From: Thysanoteuthis rhombus
Lineage: Eukaryota; Mollusca; Cephalopoda; Oegopsida; Thysanoteuthidae
DNA: 64,000 nucleotides
Assembly: GCA_963457665.1 (NCBI GenBank)
Contig: OY735207.1
Coordinates: 42,210,507 to 42,274,506, forward strand
Direction: 5' to 3'
A model generated the notes under the pieces. It was not told where the DNA came from, made no database searches, and saw only the letters and a program-made list of their open reading frames with translations. The first letter of the stretch is position 1, and each line of letters opens with the position of its first letter. This document shows positions 1 to 12,359 of the stretch, piece by piece. A program made the translations under genes and the position numbers.

Positions 1-480
1 ACGTGTGACAGTCTGAGCTATGTCGGAAATTCAGGAATGCCATTTTAACAAAAGGAGGTCATCGTCTTTGAGGGAAAAACAAGTCTTGCTCGATTTTTTT
101 TTGTCAGCTACTTGAAAGGTTCGTTCAGTGTGTATATCAGCGTGTATTTCTCCCAAAAAAACAAACAAACAAACAAACAAACGAACAAACATTCGTAATA
201 AATCACTTGTAAGGAATTTGTGTGATAAATCTGAAATGACTTTCAATGGTAAATATGCGATAGTTTCTCGGTGAATCTCATCTTATAAAGCGTGTTCCTC
301 TTCAGTCAATGTTCACTTATGATTTATTAATTCCCATTTCAGTTTAATCAACACTTCTGTTGCTAAACATATGAGTGACTGTTGGGGTTTAGACAGTAAG
401 GGATTTCTACATGAAATAAAAAGATCCAGTCATGAACTGTGTTCCAAATTTCTAAAATTTTAATAGCTACAAAAGAAATG
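1..480. other. no gene seen
   Basis: This stretch is AT-rich DNA with a short (CAAA)n-like run near 160-190. I see no exon, RNA gene or recognisable transposon part. Confidence 0.5.
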
Positions 481-499
481 CACCACGTTTCCCTCTCCG

Positions 500-805
500 A
501 ACACAAGTAGGGCATTCATATAGAACCTTTCGTAAGCAGAAATGGTGTTAAGCGAAGAGGCAATTGCCATTAATTCATTTGGAGAAAACCTTTGAACGTT
601 CTCTGACCCCCAAATAACCCATGTCTACCCCAGTTTTAAGCTAAGCGTTGAGCACCTTTTACAATCTCTATTAGGCGTTTGACACATCCTGTTAACGGAT
701 ACTTGAAATAAATTGAGATAAAAGCACCGTTCGAGGCTTGAGATATTTCGTAAAAGCGGAGGGGCGTAAAAGAAACTTTCGCAAAGAGGGGGATACTTGT
801 ATTCC
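500..805 (-). repeat. dispersed 'GCTTTACGAAAG' element, copy 1
   Basis: Read on the minus strand, this copy begins near 805 with a GCGAAAGTTT end and finishes near 500 with CCATTTCTGCTTACGAAAGG. The same two ends recur at 7135-7335, 22905-23235 and, as partial copies, near 48560 and 51710. The roughly 300 bp length, lack of coding sequence and dispersal on both strands fit a non-autonomous mobile element. I cannot assign it to a class. Confidence 0.55.
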
Positions 806-1044
806 TCACTTCACCAACCGCCGGCTCGCCATATTTTATGTTGCAAGAATAGTATTAAATGCAATATGATTCCGATTTCTTAGTGACTCATCTAAAAAAA
901 ATTATTGCTCATTTCACTTGGTCATTGCCAAGGACAACAAGTCGAACCAGAGAGTGCTCAGTGAGTGCAAACCTCTGCCAACTCCTTCGTCACTGAAAAG
1001 TAAATCCGTTCATATATAGCTACGATACTGAGAGGTAACTGTAA

Positions 1045-1330
1045 AAGATTCCTGGATCCTCCCCCAAACTTTATCATGTCTGCGTTGCCCTATGGCGTAA
1101 CCATCCAAGAAAATTTCCTTGAAATCCATTGAGAATCTTTAAGAGATGTCGTGTGGACATATAACTACGATGCAGGGGTGGGGGTAGCTGTAACAAAGAA
1201 TCCTAGATCCACGTCCAAATTTAATCATTTCGCCAGTTGCCCATTAACCACCCTTCCTCGAAGTATCAAAATTCATGGAGAACCTTGAGAGATATTGTGT
1301 GAACTAACACAGACGCACGTGAATTCATTA
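1045..1330. repeat. degenerate repeat units of the 'gagatattgtg' family
   Basis: Two diverged units of about 140 bp follow one another. Each has a GGATCC-like block, then AAATCCATTGAGAA and an AGAGATRTTGTGTGGAC block. The same unit recurs at 49630-49960, 56000-56480 and in a large cluster at 63060-63990. It is a dispersed or tandem repeat of unknown class and contains no coding sequence. Confidence 0.6.
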
Positions 1331-1371
1331 ACCTCTTCCAAACGTCCTTAACTAGGGTAATACCGAGCATC

Positions 1372-1882
1372 TACGAAGTCTCTTCCAAACAGCATCGGCC
1401 ATTATAGTATCTAAAGAACCGGTTGTGCGTCAGTGATGTATCTCGGCAACCGATCAGAGGATTATTGAGCACGCACAAACACTTTCGTTAGGTTATTGTG
1501 TCGAAAATGAAATACCATTGAGTGAGCTTGTATACTGACTGACCATTGCATTCACTGTACCCGTTTTTCACGCCTTATTCGCCTTGAGGGGGAGGGGGCA
1601 TGATATCACATCAGTCATCTTACAATTTAGATTTTGCTCCCTATTACACGGTTTTTCCCAATGCTAAAATTGTCCTTTGAAAGAAGGGTTTCAGACTATG
1701 GACGTGCGCTTAAGGAGAACGCGACGAGGCAACTGTTTTGAAAAGTGGGGGTCACTGGGATAAGCAAGTGAGGTTTCAAGAGGAGGGGACTCCCTGAAAG
1801 GGACTATGGTGCCATTGCCTCGTATTGGCTATTCTTTCTCCGTCAATATGAAGTGGTTGGATACTTTCGGACAGACCTCGTT
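1372..1882 (+). mobile_element. internally deleted mariner element, copy 1
   Basis: The left end TACGAAGTCTCTTCC and the right end GGACAGACCTCGTTA form imperfect terminal inverted repeats. Near 1715-1800 a diverged mariner transposase C-terminus is visible: ENATRQL, then FEKWGSLG in a shifted frame. The catalytic core is missing, so only the 5' flank and the 3' end remain. The architecture matches the copy at 50750-51305, and both share GAGTGAGCTTGTATACTG. It is an ancient, non-autonomous Tc1/mariner derivative. Confidence 0.7.
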
Positions 1883-4100
1883 AGCATGTACTTGTTTTTT
1901 TTTTTGTTTAAAATTGCTCTTTTTGTATCTGGCAAAGAGCATTAGAAATTTGTAGTCTGGAACCAGAGCAATTGGCCAACCTTACTAAAATCGAGATTTA
2001 TATCTGACAATTTCTCCGCCCTAATTCTTGTCATTCTTTCATATTAAAAATCCTTTTGACCTAAAACCTAGTTTAGTGAGTTATCTTGGGAGCAGGTATT
2101 TTCGTAGCTTTTAAATAGAGCATATTATAAACTTTGCTCACTTCACCCGTTAGGTATTTCTTTTGAATTACTTTAAACCCACGTCAATTTTACTTCAAAA
2201 TAGCGGTTTATCCAGGCTATTTTTTTAAGCTGATGTCGTGGGTTTGTTTTTGGAATTTTCCGTTGCTAAGAATTGTCAAAGATGGTTATGTTCTCCTTAT
2301 CGCTGAAACTATTTGTGTAATCGTAGTTTGCACACAGAAACGTAAAGACCCGAAAAGGCAATTGCTTGAAATCATTTGTAATCTTGCATTTCTAAATTAG
2401 TTGAACGCAGTTACATTGGTCTATTATATATTAGACCCGTTTGGCCTTATCAAAGAGCCACAAACGTTAAACACAAGATGTTTGAGAACCGCAAGACTGG
2501 TGTGGCTTTGCTAGAGTTGGGGCAGTCGCCTCCCCCGAAGCACATTCTTGAACTTAGGCGACTTTTCAACAATACTTTCAAGTTGAATCTCATTATATTT
2601 ATTGGGATTTAAAATAAATGTAAAACAATTAATGTTTTATGATCTGATATTTTAAATACAATATAGATTTATGAGCGTACTGAATAATTTCCTTATCGTT
2701 TTGATTTTTAAATAGGAAATGATTTCAAATTCATTGTACATTTTTATTTATGTATCCTGCCGGTCTTTCATTTGTTCGCTCCCTCAACTCCAGAACCTAG
2801 CTTCGCCCCTGCACACGACATAAAATATACACGTGTTATTTTGTTTTGTTTTTACAATACGTGTACGCAATATTTATTCATGTATGCAGTTTTTTTTACC
2901 GTCAATTTGTATTAGTTACTCTAATCCCAAGGTACATGCATATACTCCCGAAATTCCTTCGTAACCTTTGTTAACCTGAAATTTCTTTGATCACTCTCCC
3001 ACAATTCAATCCTTGAGCACTGAAGAATGGTATATCGCTTAAATTTAGCCTTAACATTTGGATTTAATATCTTGAATACCTTTTACTAATCATACATCTT
3101 AAGCCTACGTTTTAATCCAGTGGAGTCAAAGTTCAAACCCGGCTCTTACTGTGGTTTATCATTCAGTTCGAGAATTCGTGTTTGAAGTTTCGGACGAAAT
3201 AGTAACCCACTGTAAGACTCCATAGGTTGACTTGAATAACCTAATATCGCCCTGATTGAGATATAAGTTGAGAAACAAGTAATTATACGGCTTGATTTTA
3301 TTTATTCTTTGTTTTTAACTGTGATAAAAGCTTAGCCAACATATTTCTACGACCCGCACATTAAGTTTCAAAGAACTGTACGTAGCTCGCAAGTCGCAGT
3401 TTGGCCACCACTTGTTTATAGTTATCTAACATCTTTATTCAGTATTAGTAATGGCTGGGATCAAAGGGAAATTGTTCTTTCATCTTGGTTTAAACATTAG
3501 TGAAACTTTTGGCTTCCGTCTAAGTCAGGAGACTTGGTAGCCATTAGCGTCGGTAACGAGCCGATATTTATTTCATTTTTTAATTCTCATTTTCTTCTAG
3601 TGTATGAAATCGTAACTGTTGACACCATGCAAAACTAATTCCTCAGACTTAAGAACTTGGTTTTCTTTGAAGTGTTTTGGTTCCTGATTGAGTTAATGAA
3701 TGGAGCAGTTTAATGAGAATTTACTTGAATTTAATGGATTTTTGTCAGCTTTAGTAAAAAAAAAAAAAAAATGCAATGTAATTGAAACTTTCTTCGACTT
3801 TAGTTAAGTTTCTTGCATTGAAACCTAAATGTAATGCTATAAATTCTATCCTGTCACCATCGAACAGCAATACTTATTACTATTGTTGACAGCTTAGGCC
3901 TTCTCGAATAAATAAGGCATTCTACTTTTGGTGGAAGCTTGTTGATGGATGACAAGGCTAACACGGGCCTGGTATATTCTGTCACAGCGCCTGCAAGGGA
4001 GGCATTGATATATACGATGGGGATGAATTTCTTGTGGAACATTTTCACATCTTTCTCTCTCTCCATCATAAAATTGCTCTTCGAAAATTGTTGAACTCTA
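1883..4100. other. non-coding, AT-rich, no gene seen
   Basis: No exon with convincing splice sites or conserved reading frame was found here. A possible hAT-like non-autonomous element lies at about 2515-2817: read on the minus strand it starts CAGGGGCGAAGCTAGG, which resembles hAT termini. Poly(A) runs occur near 3757. Confidence 0.5.
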
Positions 4101-4260
4101 GTCCCAAGTTTACTTTGATCCTCACCAAATTTAGTGGGGTGAAAGATCTTCACTGTTTGACTATCACATCTCGTTAAACCAAACCTATGTATAAAATTTT
4201 CCTCATTGTGATTTGAAATCAAGACCAAATGATTGGTAGGCAGTTGAGTGAGCTAAAATG
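4050..4260 (-). repeat. tRNA-derived SINE, copy 1
   Basis: Read on the minus strand from 4258, a head resembling a tRNA A box (TAGCTCACTCAACTG) is followed by a B-box-like GATTTCAAATCA and then GGTTTGGTTTAACG. The same order is present on the minus strand at 38310-38095, including the TTGGTTTGGTTTAACG block. An open frame across this copy is an artefact of the SINE body. Family membership rests on these two copies only. Confidence 0.6.
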
Positions 4261-4526
4261 ACAAGTTTTATATGCCCATAGATTTATTCACAAAATATAC
4301 GCGTTTGTGATCCTCTTAATTTGATATAGGAATAGAGGAAGTGTTTGACCATGTTGCAGCCAGGCGTTACTTTTCGGTGGTATGGCTTTTGTAAGTCGGT
4401 TTCTCATTAGTTTATTACCATGTGTTTGTACAAACTTGAAACTATAACAGGAGTTCCGGGGGAATTAACGAATCGCCACCAACCAGTTTTTAGCTGTGAA
4501 AATGAAGTCTTTGATTAAAGATAGTA

Positions 4527-4935
4527 CACGCCACTTTAATAACCATTTGTACGACTGCAACCTGCCCAGCCCCCTATGCCAAGTCGAGATACATAGAAGA
4601 TAAACAAACCAGAGTTCTTAAGGAGACAAACTAAGGACGAAAAATGCTCTTGGGGTTGGGGGTAAGAAAAAAAAAACTAACAAATACCCAAGTACTTGGG
4701 GATTGTGTGCAAAATTTCATATCTCTACAATGAATAGCGTGGTCTATGCCACGAACTGATTGATAGTAACGGCATCCATCCCTGTGCCAAGTACAGAAAA
4801 AATACCGTGAAAATTAGGGTGTCGACTAAAAAAAAAAAAAAAAAAATAGTTCCTAGCGCTCTCTACTAATCATTTGAACGATAGCAACCTGCTCACCCAC
4901 CTATTGCAAAGTCCAGATACACAAAGTACGACTTG
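4527..4935. repeat. three degenerate local repeats
   Basis: Related blocks occur near 4550, 4745 and 4870. Each has a GCAACCTGC- or ACGGCATCC-like start followed by a CC(C)CTATGCCAAGTC-like run and a GATACA or AGTACA end. The units are strongly diverged and separated by poly(A) stretches. No coding content is seen. Confidence 0.45.
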
Positions 4936-5268
4936 GCCTTGACTGATTGGTGAGAAATTCATAGTCCCACCTGTATCATTCTTCCACGCAAAAATTGACT
5001 ATTCTCTATAGATTTCGACATTGATTTCCACTTGAGAACTTTACATCGTGTTCCACGTGGACAGCAGGTTGATGGTTGTGTTGGTTAGTAAATATATAAG
5101 AGTTCTTTCGGGATATGTTATGACTTATGTATAATAGGAAAATTAAGAATACTCTTATTGTTTTTACTCTTTTCCGGCCCCTCTCCGACATGTTAAACAT
5201 CGAGTAGTTAAACATTTGCTTCCACGGTAAACTCAAAGAAGGGTCGTTCATTATTAAGCTGCTATATT

Positions 5269-5499
5269 TCAACCCTTTTACCGGTCGATTTTTTCCCACC
5301 TACAGTATACCACTCGGTACTAGTACAGGTATTGCATCAGACAGGCAGTGTATCTAGACCACAATATATGTGAACACGCAGTTTTTGTGGAAGTTTAGCC
5401 CCAGAGTTCATTTAAATAACAATGACCGGAAACGACATTAATGTCGCTCTACCGGTAAGCCAATGGTGACAAATGCTTTTCGATCGGTAAAAGGGTTAA
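5269..5499. mobile_element. piggyBac-like MITE
   Basis: The element runs from CCCTTTTACCGGTCGA at 5273 to the matching inverted end TCGATCGGTAAAAGGG finishing at 5495. It is flanked on the right by TTAA (5496-5499) and on the left by TCAA (5269-5272), a one-base variant. CCC termini with a TTAA target site are the signature of piggyBac elements. Inside is a short palindrome, GACATTAATGTC. At 223 bp with no transposase it is non-autonomous. Confidence 0.7.
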
Positions 5500-7130
5500 G
5501 TTCTTATATTTGGGCCGCTTCTTTTAAAGTTTACGAAAATATATTATTTTTTTTGATAGTTGAATGATGACTACTCTTTCTATTACCGTGATGTCACCTT
5601 CTGTTCGGCTGAGGGCCAAGATGTATAAATGGTCGTCAAATGAGTTACACCAGGTGGTTGATATGGGGAATCATGTCGGAGTCGTTGTGTGTGACGCATA
5701 GTAGGAGGCAGGAGTTACAGTTCAAGTAACCAGTTCTTGTTGCTGTATCTTTTGCGTTCAAATACATTTACTAAAAACAAGTGGTGTCCAGGCCATGATG
5801 AGAACGGTTGGTTACTTCCTTCTCCACTTTACTACACCTGGAGACGGAAAGATAAAAGCTCTGGATCACTTGAACAAGTCAAGTCTGGGGCATGTTAAAT
5901 TGCCAAAACTAAGCTGAGAAAACCCATAGTTGGCAACGGGGACCGACGACCAATGGCTGACATACATAGACTATTAGTCATAATGGAACAAAAAAAAAAA
6001 GGTCTAGAATCAAAGAGGTGCGTGACTTTTTTAAAGCATTACCTCCAAGGATTCATGTTGCGTGACTGATATAACGATAATGAATTTAAAAGAAAGTATG
6101 TATTCATTTGCATAAACAATCACTTTAACTATGCCAATGAAATAAAACATTCATCCCCCTTAGATCGTGGGGGATGTTTAATTGTCTAAACATAAGGATG
6201 ATGCTTAAATGGCCTGCTCAAGAGTAATCGAAAGGTTGCCTTTATAAGAATTTTGGTCAGCATCTATGGGACATATCTGAGTAATGAGCCATATAATGTT
6301 TTTTTTATATCATCATTATCAATGTCACCTTCTGTAATGTTATAAAGAGCCTTTATCATTCCAATAGTTGCTCGGACTACTGAATCCATTTTCTCAAACC
6401 TGTCGCCTTTGTGAATTCTCATTCATTTTATTACAGCTGTGGCTTATGTTTTATTGATTTTACTCATCTATTTAAAAATGTGCTTTCATCTACAAATTTA
6501 TTCATTCATTTTAATAGATATAATTAATATCGAATCTTTATATTTTTTATTCTATTTTTTCCTCTAGATCAAAGCCATAGAACAAGGTTGCAAACTGGAA
6601 AATAAATTAGTCGCCCAGAGTCCAACTAACTGATTACAAATAAGTACAACGAACTACAATCAGCTTTAATTCTAGTCTCTTATTAAAATTACCACAAACG
6701 CAGTGTGTAATTTGTAAATTATACCTTGAATCATTTATTCTTCAGTGGTTTTTTTTTGGGGGGGGGCGCAAAATTTGGGGGCATGTATTTTTTGTGTACA
6801 CGTGCATATCTTTTGGAAGGGTGTGTCGGGTCAATATTTTGGGGGCGGAGACCTTTGTAAAATCAGCTTCCTAAACCTAACTCTTTATTTTAGTTCCTTT
6901 TGGATTCGAAAATCTGAATCCAGCGACAGGGGTTACTGATTACCGATGGATCCAATGGAGCTCGCTTTTTCCCACTTGGATCAAAGAAAACTTTACGAAT
7001 GTTTGTGGCTGTAATTGCCCGTCCATTCACATAATACATTTCGCTGAGAGCGTATAATTGGATCCATATTTTAGTAATGAGTTGATTAAAAGACACTCTT
7101 CTTTTCTCTTCCTTTTTTTCTTTTCTTCAA
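5500..7130. other. non-coding, no gene seen
   Basis: I see no supported exon. The sequence is AT-rich with short homopolymers and a G-rich patch near 6757-6770. Short open frames here have no recognisable domain. Confidence 0.45.
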
Positions 7131-7134
7131 GTAT

Positions 7135-7335
7135 TTCTGCCTCCCGAAAGTAAATCCTATGAAACCTTACGCAAGCCGAAATGGTGTAGAACGAAGAAAC
7201 AATTACCATTGACTTATATTGAAAAAAAAATAAATCGAGATAAAGCACAGATGATCACACAGTTTAAAGGTATAGCGGCTTGAGCGGCGTAAAGCGAACT
7301 TTCGTAAAGCGAGGAATGCTTGCATACGAAGTGCT
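7135..7335 (-). repeat. dispersed 'GCTTTACGAAAG' element, copy 2
   Basis: Read on the minus strand, CGCTTTACGAAAGTTCGC near 7310 and the other end CATTTCGGCTTGCGTAAGG near 7170 match the ends of copies 1 and 3. The interior is shorter than in the 22905 copy. No protein is encoded. Confidence 0.6.
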
Positions 7336-7689
7336 TTGTGCTGAAGTGTTTGTAAAGAGGGCAGTGTCGCCTACATCAAATGGCGAAGCATTCAAGAGAT
7401 CCAGGGATATAAAGAATGAGAGTGGATAAGTGTAACTCTAACCTTGACCTTAAAATCAAGTTGGCGTGGGTGATACTTCATTTATTCATCAGGATATCTC
7501 TACTTTCCTTTTATTGAGTCCAGATTAACATATAATTTTCATTGCTTTTCGTAAATGGTCAAACAGATTAGGTGAATTCTGTCGTGATTCGAACGTGCGA
7601 CCCGAATATAAGTTGTCGGATGACGTATTCGTTAGGCCATGGTTCTGTGGCTTGAACATAGGATGAAATTAACGTGCAAACCAAGTTTC

Positions 7690-8090
7690 CCCCAGCCATC
7701 TGTACTTCAGTTTTGTGTCTGTGTCCGTCGTTGGACATAGTTCTTCCCCAGGATTCGCCACACCTCTCTATTGTTGGCGTCACAGATCCAATACTTTCTA
7801 AATTTGTCTCCCGCCCCTCAGTTGCGCATATTATCTTTGTGAATCCATGTGGTGAGTCGTGATGTCCATAGGTTGTCTACCATTCTTGCAACATGACCAG
7901 CCCATTGCGATTTGAGTTTTCTTATGGATTCTATGATGTCTCGTACTCCTGTTTTCTCTTTGATGTATTGCGCTATCTTGTGACCTCTCCATGTGAGGTT
8001 AAGCATAATTCTTTCATGTACAAGTTCCATGGTTCTCAGTTTGCAGGTCAGTCTCTAAGTTAGGTTCGATGTTTCAGCTCCATTCGTGTT
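7690..8090 (-). mobile_element. RTE-like LINE 3' fragment, copy 1
   Basis: Minus-strand translation gives the C-terminal end of a non-LTR retrotransposon polyprotein, with ERIMLNLTWRGHKIAQYIKE, then RKLKSQWAGHVARM and, after a frame change, ERCGESWGRTMSND. The KLKxQWAGHVARM motif is typical of the region after the reverse transcriptase in RTE-like invertebrate LINEs. Only the 3' few hundred bases are present, the normal outcome of 5' truncation. Copies 2-4 lie on the same strand at 13575, 19290 and 45685. Confidence 0.8.
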
Positions 8091-8099
8091 TGTCAATGC

Positions 8100-8920
8100 G
8101 TTTAACTTGAGTAAAACAAATTTAAAAAAAACTAAATTCAATTCGCTGTCTTCGAAATGTTTATTACAATTCAACGAAGTCGTTGCTTCTAGGATTTGAA
8201 ATCTATCACACTTTTTTGATTATTTTTTTAGACTACTAGTTCATTACATTTGGAGTATTGATTTAATCGAAGGAGAATACGATACCCATACAGTGAATAT
8301 GATCATTCCATATAAAATAGGATGTTCCTACCGGCAGTCTGTACAACTCATACCAATTGTACATCACGAAGAATCAAACTAGCTTCAAAGTACAAATGAA
8401 AGATTACGTAGGTCAGGTTAAACTCATTGAATCATGCCCTCCTACAAAAAATGTCGTCCTCAGAGAATTATGACAATCACTAAATTTATCGCAAAATATA
8501 TATTTGTATGATTTATCCATACATAAATGATCCTGCCATTTAAAAAATTTTACTACGCTTGTTATTGATAGAAGCGACTTTCTGTCATGCTCTATATTGG
8601 GTATGTATACAAGTTGTTCATACTAAAACTCTGACGGTGTCACATTTTGCCCTTGTGTAGAGACTGATAAATACCTCCCAGACTTGCGTCATATCGAGCA
8701 TTGCGCTTTTTTTTATTCTTGTGAGTTCAAAGGAATGACATATATAAAGAATTCTCATGAGTTTAAGATCTTTCTCGATTCGCTTTGGATTTTTAAAAAT
8801 ATGATTCAGGAAGGGAATTCGGTTATAGTGTCTGTCATTACACTTACCGGAGATGTGTGGGAAGAAATCTATGGGAAGTTCCCCAAGTCTGGAGAACACT
8901 ATGACATTGATTGTCAGATC

Positions 8921-8975
<55 letters not shown>

Positions 8976-10430
8976 AGTGAAAGGACAACAGGTCAGGTTG
9001 CTTTGTGTGGGCAACAGGAAAGTCAAGCGAACAATATTACACCAGTTATTGAGGAACGTCCATAAAATTTGCTCTAGTTGATATGACAGAATCAATGTAA
9101 GATATACGGCTCTTTGGTTGACAGGTGTTTGCTTTAGATAAGCAACTGATGGAATTATCTTCCACGATTTGAAACTCTCTTAGAAATATAGAGATTTTCA
9201 GTAACTGATTTTTAACTCACCTATAAGAACAAATGACAGGGAGTGTGTAACTGTACACTGGAGGAACAACCAGAGGGAGCAAGAGATGGCAATCACCCAG
9301 GGTGCAGGTGTAAAAGGGCTCAAAGATTCCTCTGGTTTAGAATACTCATTAATTGATGATTATGCCCCCCCAAGGATTTAGTACAATTGCTTCCGGTTGC
9401 TGTTTTTTGCCCCCAGGCGCTGAATATCCTTGGTATTCCACTGCTTTTTTACACTTGTAGTAAAAGACTTGTAATCTTTTATCTTCATTTTTCACCGTAT
9501 AAGATTGGGAGCGGGTAACAAATTTTAGTTTTTGGAGGGAGAGATTAGAAAGTGCAAATCGAAGTCCAGTGGATGGAGGTCTCTGAAAAGTTGAATCGAG
9601 CGATCGGATACGGAAGAAGTACAAAATACAGATTTTTGTTTCTTTTCTTTAACAACACTGGAAAGATACTGACAAGATATTCCGTGAGAAATATCCGTTA
9701 AGCCTTCATACGTTGCCAGTGAATCGGATCGTTAATTAAGACGATTCTTGGACTGTTGTAAATGCAGAGAAAGCAATAACTGTCCTGTAGTGGTTGACGA
9801 GATATTTTCCCCTGATATGACGTAACACAAAAACATCCCAATTGCAAGTGGGAAAAGAGTGACCTAAATCGAGGCTTGTAGGCCTTGAGAATCAATTTGT
9901 GATGTGAGTCACTCTAATTGGGAATCAACGGACCATAATATTAGTTATCTTTTTGTTTGACTTTCAATGCTCTAGTTAACTGTGAATTAATTTAAGGTTT
10001 GATGGTTATGCGTCATCTTATGAAGACACTTGTTTTGTAATTTATATTTCACAGCTAGTTATTTGGAAAAAATCGACAGATATATATATATATACATATA
10101 TATATATATGTAATCTCATGGCCGCAATGCATTTGTTAAAATTAGCTATCTTCACACTTAATTCACTTTGATATGATAGTTTTCTACGACAAAGTTGTCA
10201 TTTGTGTAAATATTTCGTAACCGTTTCATTCGAGGTTTTGTTAAAAGGTGACTGAAATCGTTGAAAGTGGAAGAGTCCATAGATTCAAGTGGTAGGTAGG
10301 GAATTTTTCATCAGCGAGCTATAAATTCCATCCTAATTTTACTATGTATCACGGGAGAGAAACAAACAGGAAAAAAGTAATATCGTTCATTGTAAGAGCC
10401 TTAGTAAAAAAAAAGTTAAAAGTATCGCTA
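8100..10430. other. non-coding with microsatellites
   Basis: The interval contains a pure (AT)n tract at 8925-8973 and an interrupted (TA)n near 10081-10110. Short open frames at 8618-8980 and 9349-9895 show no known domain and are not flanked by convincing splice sites. Confidence 0.5.
8925..8973. repeat. (AT)n microsatellite
   Basis: An uninterrupted AT dinucleotide run of about 48 bp. Confidence 0.95.
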
Positions 10431-10439
10431 CAAAATCAT

Positions 10440-11440
10440 GGAAACCTTTATTAAACAAAAATATTAACGTGAAGCAATTGTTTCTGGACATATCCCCTAT
10501 CTACGTCGATATGCCCCTGAACGTTGCGTTTCTATCAATCTAACCTTTCCCTGTAGTTTTGGCATCATTAAGGGACTTGGATCGTATTCCCTAAAAATGT
10601 TGTTGGTTTTAGTTCTGTGAACAAAAAGGTCTGAAGGGGACAAGATCTACGCTGTAAGATGGATGGAGTGAGGTTTTACATGAAAACTCCCGTAGAGTAG
10701 CTCTTGGCACACTCAAAGAATGAGCAGTTGCATTGTCGTGAAGGAGATCGTCCTTCGAGGAAATCTGTGAAGATTACCATTTTAGAATCTCACAGTCGCC
10801 ATCACCTTCTGAGCTGATCTCTCTGCCTTGGATTTGATTTTCCCGGCAGATCACCTTGGAAGCTGTTGTTTTGATTAGACTTCGCTCTACGTATTGGTAA
10901 ATCTAAGATTCGTCCCATAAAATCGATTTAATCTGCTTTGATCTTAATTAAAAGACTAATGGAAAGATCAGCTCTTCAAGCTTGCTGATCTTAGCGCAAC
11001 GCTTTTGGCACCAGAAGCTTACTGAGGCCAAGATGTCTGCTTAAAATTGAAAATGCTGAACCCTGTGAGATACCAGACTCGATATAAACCTCCTCTGCCA
11101 GTTTCTGGGCTTCAATCCTAGTTTCTTCATTCGTGGAGGTTGACGGTGTATCCCGTCTCATCTTTAAGGTCTTCCTGGCCTTCCTGAATACACTTGGCCC
11201 ATCTAAAACTGCTATTCTGCGTGGAGCAGCAACACTGTAAACCTATTGCATAGTTTCAATCATTTGGTGAGATTTCTAATAGTTTTGTTGAAATTCTAAT
11301 GTTAGCCCTGACCACTGTACCGATTTCTTTTTTCGTGGCCCAAAAGTATCTGATGAATGCACCTTGAAGAGACCAGTGACGAATGAATTTGTCTTCAGCC
11401 ACCCACTCATCTTAGAGATAGTTTAACCCCATTTTTTTTT
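10440..11440 (-). mobile_element. degraded mariner transposon
   Basis: Minus-strand pieces in order match a mariner transposase. They are WAKCIQEGQEDLKDETG (near 11150), TPSTSTNEE and KLAEEVYIESGIS (near 11080-11150), SIFNFKQTSWPQ (near 11040), then DLLHDNATAHS with the second catalytic Asp context (near 10730) and LHPSYSVDLVP (near 10660). Several frameshifts and in-frame stops separate these blocks, so no working transposase is encoded. Terminal repeats could not be delimited by eye. It belongs to a different lineage from the short copies at 1372, 16786 and 50750. Confidence 0.8.
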
Positions 11441-11449
11441 GATAGAATA

Positions 11450-12200
11450 TACTCGTATGAATGGGAACACTTGTTGCAAAACCTTTTTTACTTACCTTCG
11501 TATAGAGAAATCATTTAAGTGTAACTATATTGCTCTTAGTTTCGAGCTTGTAATTTGAAAAGTCTCTAACCTTATCCTGTCATTTAGCCTGCAGTCCGTT
11601 TATTGGTAAAATACATAATATACAAACTGGATATCTATTAGGCTAAACTCAATTCGGCACGGGACCAATATAGCGGTAGAAAGACTGTTGAACCAATCCT
11701 CTAGGTAGGCTGAGCTTGCCTGCCTTGAAAATCAGCATTTGCAATTCCGGCTTTCACTTGAGCTTGATCACCAGCACCGGTGGAAAAATATGCTACTCAG
11801 TCATCAACAAACTTGTAACAAATGCGTTATGCAAGTACAAACAAATGATCACACATACTAGGAAACGAAATGGATTGAAAAACAACGAACTGACAAATGG
11901 AAAAATGCTTAATTCAGACTGGCACCAGGTTACGAGTGTGGTCGGCTATTTGTAATCGTTAACCAAAACTATCAACATAGCCAGACCGACATAAAAGCTG
12001 AAGAAACGTATGTGTGTATCACGCGTGTGGGTCGCACCAGAGAAACTAGAGGGATGAAATTATCAACATTTGCTCGTTATCGTGACTAGAAAGGTTTTTA
12101 AAGGGGAGGTCAATTTGCATTGTAAGTTTATGCTAAATTGATCCCTTAGCTTGTGTCCGGCACCACTCACACTTTTTTTTTTCTTCTCTTAATTGAATTT
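11450..12200. other. non-coding, no gene seen
   Basis: The 79-codon open frame at 11716-11955 has no recognisable domain and no convincing exon borders. The remainder is unassigned AT-rich DNA. Confidence 0.4.
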
Positions 12201-12206
12201 TTTTCT

Positions 12207-12357
12207 AGTGATCTCTACCCAACAAAAAAGTGAGAGAAGTGACTTATTCATTGGAAATTCTCCTTTTTTTTTTTCATTGGTTACCCCCAACACGACCTGC
12301 TGCCAAAAGACGTTTGTCACATAATGGTTTCTTTTTGAGTGAGTGACCAGACTTGCC
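12207..12357 (+). repeat. dispersed 'CCCAACAAAA' repeat, copy 1
   Basis: The unit runs from CTAGTGATCTCTACCCAACA to GAGTGACCAGACTTGCC. Related copies at 17336-17473 and 37734-37846 keep the same order: AGTGATN, CCCAACAAAA, TTATTCAT, CACCCCC, TGCCAAA, TTGAGTGAC and CCAGACCTG. All three are on the plus strand. The class is unknown and no protein is encoded. Confidence 0.65.
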
Positions 12358-12359
12358 TA

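Noticed and set aside
3854-4228. 124-codon minus-strand frame
   Set aside because: It runs through a SINE copy (matching 38095-38310) and is not a gene.
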